DNA from: Deltaproteobacteria bacterium | GTDB taxonomy: Bacteria > Desulfobacterota > DSM-4660 > Desulfatiglandales > HGW-15 | Direction: 5' to 3' | Assembly: GCA_020342025.1 (NCBI GenBank) | Contig: CP070840.1 | Location: 78,112 to 90,545, forward strand | DNA: 12,434 nt | Shown here: positions 1 through 5,557 of the stretch, piece after piece | How positions within the stretch are numbered: position 1 is the stretch's first letter | Layout: the number at the start of each line of letters is the position of its first letter | Position numbers and translations under genes: made by a program | Notes under the pieces: generated by a model | Told to the model about the DNA's origin: nothing | Database searches by the model: none | Seen by the model: only the letters and a program-made list of their open reading frames with translations

Positions 1-414
1 AAAGCCCTCACTGCCACGGCCTTAAATGACCAAGCGGCTCGCTATATGGGTATCCCCACGGAAAAGATGAATGCCATCGCCTGGGGCATAGGGGGTGGGA
101 CCGTGACCGTTGCCGGTGCGCTGCTTGTCAATTTCTGGTCCGTCAATCCCTACGTGGGACTTCTTTTCACCATGATCGCCTTTGCTATTGTTGCGCTGGG
201 GGGGTTTGGCAGCGTGACAGGGGCCTTTTTTGCCGGATTGGTGGTGGGCATCATTACTGAGATCCCTGGTATCTGGGACTTTTTTACTTACACATTTAAC
301 GTGAAATGGATGGAAAGTGTCCCCATGACCTCCTTCAAATATACTTGGGTGTATCTCGCCTACTTCGTCATTATGGTGGTTAGACCCAGAGGACTCTTTG
401 GATGGAAGTATTAA
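1..414 (+). CDS. livH: LIV/HAAT-type ABC transporter permease LivH, 3' part only
   Basis: This is the C-terminal ~137 residues of an inner-membrane permease of the branched-chain (hydrophobic) amino acid ABC transporter family; the start lies outside the window. The reading frame is open from base 1. The tail carries family landmarks: an N-D-x-x-A-A-R-x-M-G-I-P loop near the left edge (the cytoplasmic coupling region), a GGFGSVTGAFFAG segment like the conserved GGxGSxxGA stretch of LivH/LivM, hydrophobic helices between them, and a C-terminal RPRGLFG motif typical of LivH. It would pair with the next gene (LivM) to form the membrane channel. Its last 13 bases overlap livM, so the two are almost certainly translationally coupled. 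The family is certain; the substrate cannot be read from the permease and could be an amino acid, an amide, urea or another small acid. Confidence 0.93.
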   Translation, partial: KALTATALNDQAARYMGIPTEKMNAIAWGIGGGTVTVAGALLVNFWSVNPYVGLLFTMIAFAIVALGGFGSVTGAFFAGLVVGIITEIPGIWDFFTYTFNVKWMESVPMTSFKYTWVYLAYFVIMVVRPRGLFGWKY

Positions 415-1412
415 AGAGCGCTTTTGATTTTTCAGACTTTCCTCGGGTTGATCTGATCTTGGCCGCAGGGGTCGCGACCTTTCTATTGCTCTTTCCCATC
501 CTCCCTCACTCCTCATTTGCCATGGCCACCATGATCCAATTCCTCATGTTCTCTGTGTACGGCATGGGATGGAATACCATTGGGGGTTATGGAGGCCAAG
601 TGGACCTGGGGAAGGCCCAATATGTGGGGATCGGAGCCTATACCACAGCGATCCTCCTGATACGCTGGGACATCCCCTTCTGGGTTTCCATGCCCATCGG
701 TGTCTGCTTTGCCGTGACCTGGTCTTTCATCATAGGCTATCCGCTGTTTAGGCTTAAAGGACACTATTTCGCCATTGCGACGATAGCCACCTCCTTGGTG
801 CTCAAAGACATCTTCGAGGTCTGGGATTTTGTGGGCGCAGCAAGAGGGCTGGAGATATCACCCGTTAAATATCACCCCCCCGATTTTGTGAGACTCATAT
901 TTAAGCAGGATATCTACTATTACTACGTGATCTTGGGTTTTTTCTTCCTGGGCATTCTTTATGTAAACTGGTTCAGGAAGTCTCAGTTGGGATACCAACT
1001 CCGCTCCATAAAAGACAATGAGCATGTGGCCCAATCCTTGGGCATCAACGCGCACTGGGCCAAAATAAAGACCTACGCCATCGCCACCGCCTTTGTCAGC
1101 GTGGTGGGGTCTTTTCATGCATGTTACATCAAAAACATTGAGCCTGAAGATACCATGAGCTTGGATATCTCCATCCTCATCGCGCTCATGGCCATGTTGG
1201 GGGGCGCTGGGTCCTTGTGGGGGCCTATCATTGGTGCTGCCGTTTTGATTCCCATGAAGAATTATCTCAAGGCATGGCTCGGGGCCCAGGCGGGTCTGGC
1301 CGGAATCGATCTGGTCATTTATGCAGCCATTATCATGCTCATCTCGGCCGTGGAGCCCAGGGGCATATGGGGCATTGTGCAGAGGTTTCGTCAAAAGAAA
1401 CGGGAAAGATGA
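402..1412 (+). CDS. livM: LIV/HAAT-type ABC transporter permease LivM
   Basis: This is the second inner-membrane permease of the transporter, 336 residues, within the usual range for LivM. It is strongly hydrophobic with multiple membrane segments. Recognisable landmarks are GGYGGQVDLGKAQYVGIGAY at ~61-80 (counterpart of the common GYAGQxSLGHAxFxGIGAY), the cytoplasmic loop LRSIKDNE...SLGIN at ~200-216 that contacts the ATPases, MLGGAGSLWGPIIGA at ~265-279, and the terminal PRGIWG at ~319-324. The ATG at 402 is preceded by a GAGGA Shine-Dalgarno-like sequence about 9 bases upstream and lies within the end of livH. The TGA stop shares bases with the livG start (ATGA, 4-nt overlap). It belongs to one operon with livH, livG and livF. 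The family is known for importing hydrophobic amino acids; the actual ligand depends on a binding protein not present here. Confidence 0.95.
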   Translation: MEVLKSAFDFSDFPRVDLILAAGVATFLLLFPILPHSSFAMATMIQFLMFSVYGMGWNTIGGYGGQVDLGKAQYVGIGAYTTAILLIRWDIPFWVSMPIGVCFAVTWSFIIGYPLFRLKGHYFAIATIATSLVLKDIFEVWDFVGAARGLEISPVKYHPPDFVRLIFKQDIYYYYVILGFFFLGILYVNWFRKSQLGYQLRSIKDNEHVAQSLGINAHWAKIKTYAIATAFVSVVGSFHACYIKNIEPEDTMSLDISILIALMAMLGGAGSLWGPIIGAAVLIPMKNYLKAWLGAQAGLAGIDLVIYAAIIMLISAVEPRGIWGIVQRFRQKKRER

Positions 1413-2155
1413 AATTATTAGAGCTACAAAACGTGACCAAAGACTTCGGAGGACTGAGGGCCAATGCGGATATCTCCTTCAGCGTGGAGAAGGGGGAGTT
1501 GGTGGGCCTGATCGGCCCCAATGGGGCAGGGAAGACCACTCTCTTCAACTGCATAGCGGGTTTACATCCTGTCACCTCGGGGAAAATCACTTTCGATGGT
1601 CGGGATATCACTAAGCTCAGGGCTTACGAGGTGGCAAGACTCGGCCTTTCGCGCACCTTTCAGGTCTATGTGGCCTCCGGAGACCTGCGAGTGTTGGGGA
1701 ATGTCATGGTCGGTTGCTTCATGCGAACCCGTTCAGCACGTAAGGCAAAGGCCCGTGCGGAAAAGGTGTTGGATGATTTCAAATTACGGGATCTTGCTGA
1801 TTACATGGTAAGTGAACTCCCTGTGGCCGCCCAAAAACGGGTTGCCATGGCCACGGCCGTTGCAACAGATCCAAAGATCTTGCTTCTTGACGAAGTGGCC
1901 GCGGGCCTAAACCCCAGTGAGATTGAGGCGGTCATGGCGTCCATCCGTTTCACACATGGAGAACTGGGCGTTACGGTGATGCTCATCGAGCATGTGATGG
2001 AGCTGGTCATGAACGTCAGCGAGCGGGTCATCGTCTTGGACTACGGGAGAAAGATCGCGGAGGGCCATCCAGAGTCCATTGCCAGGGACCCTGATGTGAT
2101 AAAGGCCTACCTGGGAGAACGATATGCCCAGGAATACCAGCAGGAGTTCACATAA
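1409..2155 (+). CDS. livG: LIV/HAAT-type ABC transporter ATPase LivG, with altered signature motif
   Basis: Cytoplasmic ATP-binding subunit, 248 residues. Visible motifs are Walker A GPNGAGKT (36-43), Q-loop glutamine in SRTFQ (Q85), Walker B ILLLDE with the catalytic glutamate (157-162), the AAGLNP D-loop after it, and the H-loop histidine in LIEHVMEL (H195). The ABC signature, normally LSxGxQ, reads LPVAAQ (137-142), so the usual serine and glycine are missing. Some LivG relatives also deviate here, so it may still be functional. I chose the ATG at 1409 because it gives the standard LivG N-terminus (MKLLELQNVTKDFGG) and the 4-nt overlap with livM; the same frame is open further upstream to 1217, but that would only re-read livM sequence. 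Upstream GGGAAAG is a weak ribosome site, so coupling to livM is likely. It would dimerise with LivF to drive transport. Confidence 0.95.
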   Translation: MKLLELQNVTKDFGGLRANADISFSVEKGELVGLIGPNGAGKTTLFNCIAGLHPVTSGKITFDGRDITKLRAYEVARLGLSRTFQVYVASGDLRVLGNVMVGCFMRTRSARKAKARAEKVLDDFKLRDLADYMVSELPVAAQKRVAMATAVATDPKILLLDEVAAGLNPSEIEAVMASIRFTHGELGVTVMLIEHVMELVMNVSERVIVLDYGRKIAEGHPESIARDPDVIKAYLGERYAQEYQQEFT

Positions 2156-2158
2156 CCC

Positions 2159-2875
2159 ATGGAAGGTCAGGTTCTTCAGCTCAAAAGAATCGGGGTTCGC
2201 TATTCTGGCATACCTGTGATCCAAGGGATTTCCCTTGATGTGTGCCAGGGTGAGGCCACATGTGTGGTAGGTGCCAATGGGGCAGGGAAGTCCACCATTC
2301 TGAAGGCCATCATGGGGGCCCTAAGGGTTTTTGATGGCCAGATCCTGTTCAACAGCCGGGAGATTCAGAACCTGAAGACAGAAGACATCGTCCGTATGGG
2401 AATCACCTATGTCCCGGAAGAGAGAATGCTCTTCAGTCCGCTCTCGGTGGAGGAAAACCTTCTTTTGGGTGCCTATGTGCTCAAGGATGCAAAGCAGATT
2501 CAAAGGAATCTTGACTATGTGTATAGCCTCTTCCCAACGCTTCGCGAGAGGCAAGGGCAGGCAGCATCCACCCTTTCTGGCGGTGAGCAGCAGATGGTGG
2601 CGATAGGCCGAGGTCTCATGTCCAATCCCCAATTGTTCATGCTAGATGAACCCTCCCTTGGCCTGGCTCCGCGCCTGGTGGACGAAGTATTAGGTACCGT
2701 CCGACAGCTGAAACAGGAAGGAATAACCATCCTCCTCGTGGAGCAGAATGTGCGCGAGTCACTGGATATGGCGGATAGGGGATATGTGATACAAACGGGA
2801 AGAGTGGTCTTAGAGGGAAGCGGTGATGAATTGTTGCGCTCTGATCTGGTAAGAAAGGCCTTCCTGGGTCTCTAA
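2159..2875 (+). CDS. livF: LIV/HAAT-type ABC transporter ATPase LivF
   Basis: Second cytoplasmic ATPase subunit, 238 residues, the normal LivF length. It has Walker A GANGAGKS (38-45), the VPEER segment after the Q-loop region typical of LivF (~85-89), a canonical ABC signature LSGGEQQ (139-145), Walker B LFMLDE (159-164) followed by PSLGLAP, and the LivF-type LLVEQN at ~192-197, where Q replaces the switch histidine, as is usual in this subunit. It starts 3 bases after the livG stop, with CAGGAG about 12 bases upstream of the ATG. Unlike LivG it has an intact signature, so in the LivG-LivF dimer the two ATP sites are asymmetric. It is the last gene of the transporter operon; downstream is a repeat-containing gap, with a hairpin but no T-run, so no clear intrinsic terminator. 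Confidence 0.95.
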   Translation: MEGQVLQLKRIGVRYSGIPVIQGISLDVCQGEATCVVGANGAGKSTILKAIMGALRVFDGQILFNSREIQNLKTEDIVRMGITYVPEERMLFSPLSVEENLLLGAYVLKDAKQIQRNLDYVYSLFPTLRERQGQAASTLSGGEQQMVAIGRGLMSNPQLFMLDEPSLGLAPRLVDEVLGTVRQLKQEGITILLVEQNVRESLDMADRGYVIQTGRVVLEGSGDELLRSDLVRKAFLGL

Positions 2876-3122
2876 TTCGCAGATTTTTTTACGAATTCTT
2901 CCTCAGCCCCGTCTGAGGCTGGGTCATAATGTCATTGCGAGGGACTCCTGCGGAGCCGGGAGGACCGAAGCAATCTCATAAGACATGGAAAAACAAAGAG
3001 ATTGCCCCGCTCCCTTCGGGGAGTTTATCCTGAGACACTCGAAGGGCTCGCAATGACCAAAATGGGATTGCGACACGGTCGCCTAGTGGGGGGTTAGAGG
3101 GAGGAGGGGGAACTCAGATAGC
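2876..3122. other. Intergenic gap after livF: weak hairpin, palindromic repeat, then ribosome site
   Basis: This 247-base gap holds no ORF I can support. From left to right it contains: a T7 run (2884-2890); a 6-bp hairpin CCTCAG/CTGAGG (2901-2906 with 2913-2918) not followed by T residues, hence a poor terminator; a large imperfect palindrome (2931-3057, listed separately); a small GCGAC/GTCGC hairpin (3070-3074 with 3078-3082); and a purine-rich GGAGG stretch (~3102-3110) that is probably the ribosome site of the following gene. I see no convincing promoter. Confidence 0.7.
2931..3057. repeat. Palindromic interspersed repeat (REP/MITE-like), nested arms
   Basis: A 127-base element is bounded by a perfect 11-bp terminal inverted repeat: GTCATTGCGAG (2931-2941) and CTCGCAATGAC (3047-3057). 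A second perfect inverted pair lies inside: GCAATCTC (2970-2977) and GAGATTGC (2998-3005). Each half contains its own small GC-rich hairpin, for example CTCC/GGAG in the left arm and CTCCC/GGGGAG around a TTC loop (3010-3022) in the right arm. I recognise the GTCATTGCGAG...GAAGCAATCTC pattern as a widespread intergenic palindrome in deltaproteobacterial and similar genomes; that is memory, not a search result. It has no coding capacity. It could act as a transcript-end structure or be a non-autonomous mobile element. Confidence 0.85.
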
Positions 3123-3734
3123 GTGGATGGAACGATCATGGACATTAAAGAAAACACTCGTTTCGTTAAGCTTCAGAAGAAGGCGTTAGAGCTGGGTGCA
3201 AGTGACGCCAAAATCATCTCAGTCGACCGGATTCCTGTGGAGGATGAGGTGGTCGAGATGTGCAAAGGCCATCTGTGTAAAGGATACGGCAAGAGTGCCA
3301 ACTGTCCGCCCCATGTCATGGGACCAGACCAGGCAAGGGAATGGATTGAGAAATATGAAACAGCGCTATTTTTCAAAATCGATGTTTCTCCCCAAGTTCT
3401 CCTATCAGAGGATCGGTTTAAGACATTCAAAACGGTCTACATGATCGCCTCCAAGCTTGAGGCCTCAGCCAGAGAGGAGGGATTCCCTCTTGCCCAGGGC
3501 TTGGCCGCTGGCTCCTGTAAGCCTGTTTTTTGTAAGGGTAGAGCATGTGATGCATTGACGGATGAAGGGGAATGCCGTTATCCTTCACTGGCGCGTCCCT
3601 CCATGGAGGCTGTGGGAATAAACGTGTTCACACTCTCAAAGGATGCGGGCTGGGATATTCATACTATCCTGAAAGACAGTGATCCTGAGGCGGTTCCCAA
3701 GGGTATGTTGGCCGGACTTGTTCTCCTGTCTTAG
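3123..3734 (+). CDS. DUF2284 family cysteine-rich, predicted metal-binding protein
   Basis: A 203-residue soluble protein that I place in the DUF2284 family from its cysteine layout. The N-terminal group is MCKGHLCKGYGKSANCPPH, giving C47, C52 and C61. The second group runs SCKPVFCKGRAC...GEC, giving C132, C137, C142 and C151. Such spacing suggests one or more metal or Fe-S sites; the family is described as putative metal-binding and has no assigned reaction. The start is uncertain: GTG at 3123 has a strong GGAGG-rich site about 12-16 bases upstream, while ATG at 3138 would shorten the protein by five residues and has a poorer site. I list the GTG. It sits alone between two non-coding, repeat-bearing gaps, so it is probably its own transcription unit, possibly reached by read-through from livF. 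There is no signal peptide or membrane segment. Confidence 0.8.
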   Translation: MDGTIMDIKENTRFVKLQKKALELGASDAKIISVDRIPVEDEVVEMCKGHLCKGYGKSANCPPHVMGPDQAREWIEKYETALFFKIDVSPQVLLSEDRFKTFKTVYMIASKLEASAREEGFPLAQGLAAGSCKPVFCKGRACDALTDEGECRYPSLARPSMEAVGINVFTLSKDAGWDIHTILKDSDPEAVPKGMLAGLVLLS

Positions 3735-3801
3735 GGTAAGTGGGGTTTTCGAGTACCACCAGGGGGTGTGGGAGCGGCTGATGTAATGGACTAGAACATC
3801 T

Positions 3802-4012
3802 GAAAATTCGAAGCACGAAATCCGAGGTTCGAAACAATATCAAATGACCAAAATTGTCCGCACTCCGCTTGGACTCCCCACACTTCGGGCGGGTCCCCGG
3901 TTTCAAAATCCCTAAACCGCTTTGTGCGGCAAGCCATATAGAGCGTGGAAGCTGGACGCTTTGTTTCTGTCATTGGAATATTCGCGCTTTGAATTTGGTT
4001 CGGATTTCGACC
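3802..4012. repeat. Imperfect inverted-repeat element, about 210 bp
   Basis: The left arm carries CGAAATCCGA (3816-3825) and AATGAC (3843-3848). The right arm carries their exact reverse complements in mirrored order: GTCATT (3970-3975) and TCGGATTTCG (4001-4010). The sequence between those blocks matches only partly, so this is a degenerate palindrome. The arms are AT-rich, while the ~110-base centre is GC-richer and has small hairpins such as CCGC/GCGG. The style (GAAGCACGAAATCCGA...) resembles common intergenic repeats in deltaproteobacterial genomes, recalled rather than searched. It does not resemble the 2931-3057 element, so a different repeat family is implied. Confidence 0.6.
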
Positions 4013-4203
4013 TGCCCGCCAAAGCCCACAGGTGCCGCAGAGCGCGGGCAGTTTTCGCTGGTGATTCAGGGTGTTTTCACATCCGCATGCTGTTTAAGGT
4101 ATGGCAGGCGGGTATTCGAATTTCGTATTTAAAATCACCAATCAATAAAACACTTTTCATAGAGTTATTCCAATGCCTGGTCTCCTGGGCAAGGAATCTT
4201 TTT

Positions 4204-4210
4204 GGAAGGG
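4204..4210 (+). promoter_or_regulatory. Ribosome binding site that decides the racemase start
   Basis: GGAAGGG ends 6 bases before the ATG at 4217. The in-frame TTG at 4202 lies before this site and cannot use it, so the ATG at 4217 is the better start. Confidence 0.75.
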
Positions 4211-4216
4211 AAAACA

Positions 4217-5359
4217 ATGAGACCACTGGATGGAATTAGAGTTATCGAGATGGCGGGTCTGGCCCCATCTCCGTACTGTGGCATGATACTGGCCGATTTT
4301 GGCGCGGATGTGGTCATTGTGGATCGGCTATCCACGGGGGCACCAGAGATCCCCAACATCATGTCCAAAAATCCCTTTGACAGGGGGAAACGGTCCATGA
4401 GGGTCAACCTGAAGACAAAGGAAGGCATTGCGGTTGTCCGCCAGATGATTCAGGCCTATGATGTCCTCTTGGAGCCCTACCGCCCTGGTGTTATGGAGAA
4501 ACTGGGCCTGGGCCCGGATGAGGCCATGGACCTGAACCCGAAGCTGATCTACGCACGCCTCACAGGTTGGGGCCAAAAGGGCCCCTATGCCAACATGGCC
4601 GGACACGATATCAATTACATTGCCCTTTCAGGGGCACTTTCCCTCTTTCGAAGAAAGGGAGAAAAACCTCTTCCACCCTGCAATCTCCTGGGGGATTTTG
4701 CAGGCGGTGGCATGCTTTGCGCCATGGGTATCCTACTCGCTTTGATAGAGAGAAACACTTCGGGGAGCGGACAAGTTGTGGATGCCGCTATGGTTGACGG
4801 TGCGGCGAACATTTCTACTTTTTTTTGGGGCCTCTTGGGCAATCATCTCATGACCCTGGATATTGGAACCAATATGCTGGATAGCGGCGCACCCTTTTAT
4901 CAGACCTACGAAACAGCAGATGGCAAGTTCATGTCCGTGGGCGCCATAGAGGCACGATTTTACGCAGAGTTGTTGAAAGGGCTTGAAATAGACCGATCCA
5001 CGCTTCCCTATCAGCATGATATGGGGAAATGGCCGGAAATGCGGGATCGCTTCGCTGAAGTCTTCAAGACAAAGACGCGGGATGAGTGGGCAGCCATATT
5101 TGACGATACAGATGCATGTGTCGCCCCCGTAATGGACATGGATGAGGTGAATAACCATCGCCATAACAAGGAGAGGGCTCTTCTTGTTGAGGTGGAGGGT
5201 GTCTCCCAGCCAGGCCCTGCCCCACGGCTTTCCAGGACACCCGGAAGTGTTCAGAAACCAGGCACGCCCAGGGGATCTGAAACCAGAGAAATCCTTGAGG
5301 AAGTGGGATACAAAGGTAAACAGATCGAGGAGCTTTTTGCAGAGAATGTTGTTGAGTAA
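4217..5359 (+). CDS. Alpha-methylacyl-CoA racemase-type CaiB/BaiF family protein
   Basis: A 380-residue cytoplasmic enzyme of the family III CoA-transferase superfamily, of the alpha-methylacyl-CoA racemase (AMACR/MCR) branch. It would epimerise the 2-methyl centre of branched acyl-CoA thioesters. Supporting sequence: N-terminal GLAPSPYCGMILADFGADVV (15-34), ARLTGWGQKGP (113-123), the racemase hallmark GHDINY with H130 and D131, NLLGDFAGGG with D160, and VGAIEARFY with E245. These match the mycobacterial MCR catalytic set H126/D127/D156/E241 with a constant offset of four. The histidine in GHD argues for a racemase rather than a CoA-transferase, whose nucleophilic aspartate aligns with D160. 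It stands alone between two repeat-bearing gaps. A role in breakdown of branched acids or alkane-derived acyl-CoAs is plausible but inferred. Confidence 0.88.
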   Translation: MRPLDGIRVIEMAGLAPSPYCGMILADFGADVVIVDRLSTGAPEIPNIMSKNPFDRGKRSMRVNLKTKEGIAVVRQMIQAYDVLLEPYRPGVMEKLGLGPDEAMDLNPKLIYARLTGWGQKGPYANMAGHDINYIALSGALSLFRRKGEKPLPPCNLLGDFAGGGMLCAMGILLALIERNTSGSGQVVDAAMVDGAANISTFFWGLLGNHLMTLDIGTNMLDSGAPFYQTYETADGKFMSVGAIEARFYAELLKGLEIDRSTLPYQHDMGKWPEMRDRFAEVFKTKTRDEWAAIFDDTDACVAPVMDMDEVNNHRHNKERALLVEVEGVSQPGPAPRLSRTPGSVQKPGTPRGSETREILEEVGYKGKQIEELFAENVVE

Positions 5360-5557
5360 AACGCCCAAGGACATCCCCAAGCATAATGCCAAATGTCAAA
5401 GCCCAAATTCCAAAGGAATGCCAAATGACAAAGTCCAAAATTCAAGAGCTACGGACAAGGTTTTTCCTAAAGATCATTTGACATTTGGACTTTACTTTCA
5501 CTGTAAAGCCCGAGCGGTTTTATTGCCCTTGCCCTTTTAAGTCAAGATGTACCTAAG
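5360..5557. other. Intergenic gap with direct and inverted repeats
   Basis: 198 bases without a supportable gene. It holds the repeat cluster at 5386-5488 (listed separately) and a 6-bp hairpin CTTTAC/GTAAAG (5490-5495 with 5503-5508) with no T-run. The bases before the radical SAM start at 5558 lack a good Shine-Dalgarno sequence. No convincing promoter or terminator was seen. Confidence 0.65.
5386..5488. repeat. Repeat cluster: two near-identical direct copies plus an inverted copy
   Basis: Two near-copies of ATGCCAAATGNCAAAGNCC with a following AAATTC-type tail lie at 5386-5410 and 5418-5443, 7 bases apart. They differ at two positions and by one inserted A. A third, inverted partial copy follows: CCAAATGTCAAA (5389-5400) is exactly mirrored by TTTGACATTTGG (5477-5488), and the GGACTTT after it continues the mirror of the second copy's AAGTCC. 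Together they form a stem-capable intergenic repeat of yet another sequence type than the two earlier gaps. There are too few copies for a CRISPR, and the copies are not identical. Confidence 0.7.

Larger units (their letters stand above)
3735..4216. other. 482-base non-coding stretch built of decayed or repeat sequence
   Basis: No supportable gene. It contains an imperfect inverted-repeat element (3802-4012, listed separately), then a perfect 8-bp inverted pair CTGCCCGC/GCGGGCAG (4013-4020 with 4045-4052) separated by 24 bases and followed by TTTT. That resembles a weak intrinsic terminator on the + strand, but the loop is long. From about 4110 to 4170 the sequence becomes AT-rich, which would suit a promoter for the racemase gene that starts at 4217; no confident -35/-10 pair could be picked. 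The final 13 bases hold that gene's ribosome site. Confidence 0.65.

Noticed and set aside
1217..1408. N-terminal extension of LivG by 64 residues
   Set aside because: It only re-reads livM in another frame; standard LivG begins at the ATG at 1409.
2884..2918. Terminator for the liv operon
   Set aside because: The T-run comes before the CCTCAG/CTGAGG hairpin rather than after it, so it does not have intrinsic terminator form on the + strand.
4202..4216. TTG start adding five residues to the racemase
   Set aside because: The Shine-Dalgarno sequence GGAAGGG lies downstream of this codon and fits ATG 4217.
3922..4239. A 105-residue ORF on the + strand in the gap before the racemase
   Set aside because: It runs through the inverted-repeat element and into the racemase start in another frame, has no ribosome site and shows no domain; it looks like accidental translation of repeat DNA.
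5386..5443. Two short direct repeats suggesting a CRISPR array
   Set aside because: Only two non-identical copies, 7 bases apart, with an inverted third copy; no regular spacers and no cas genes.
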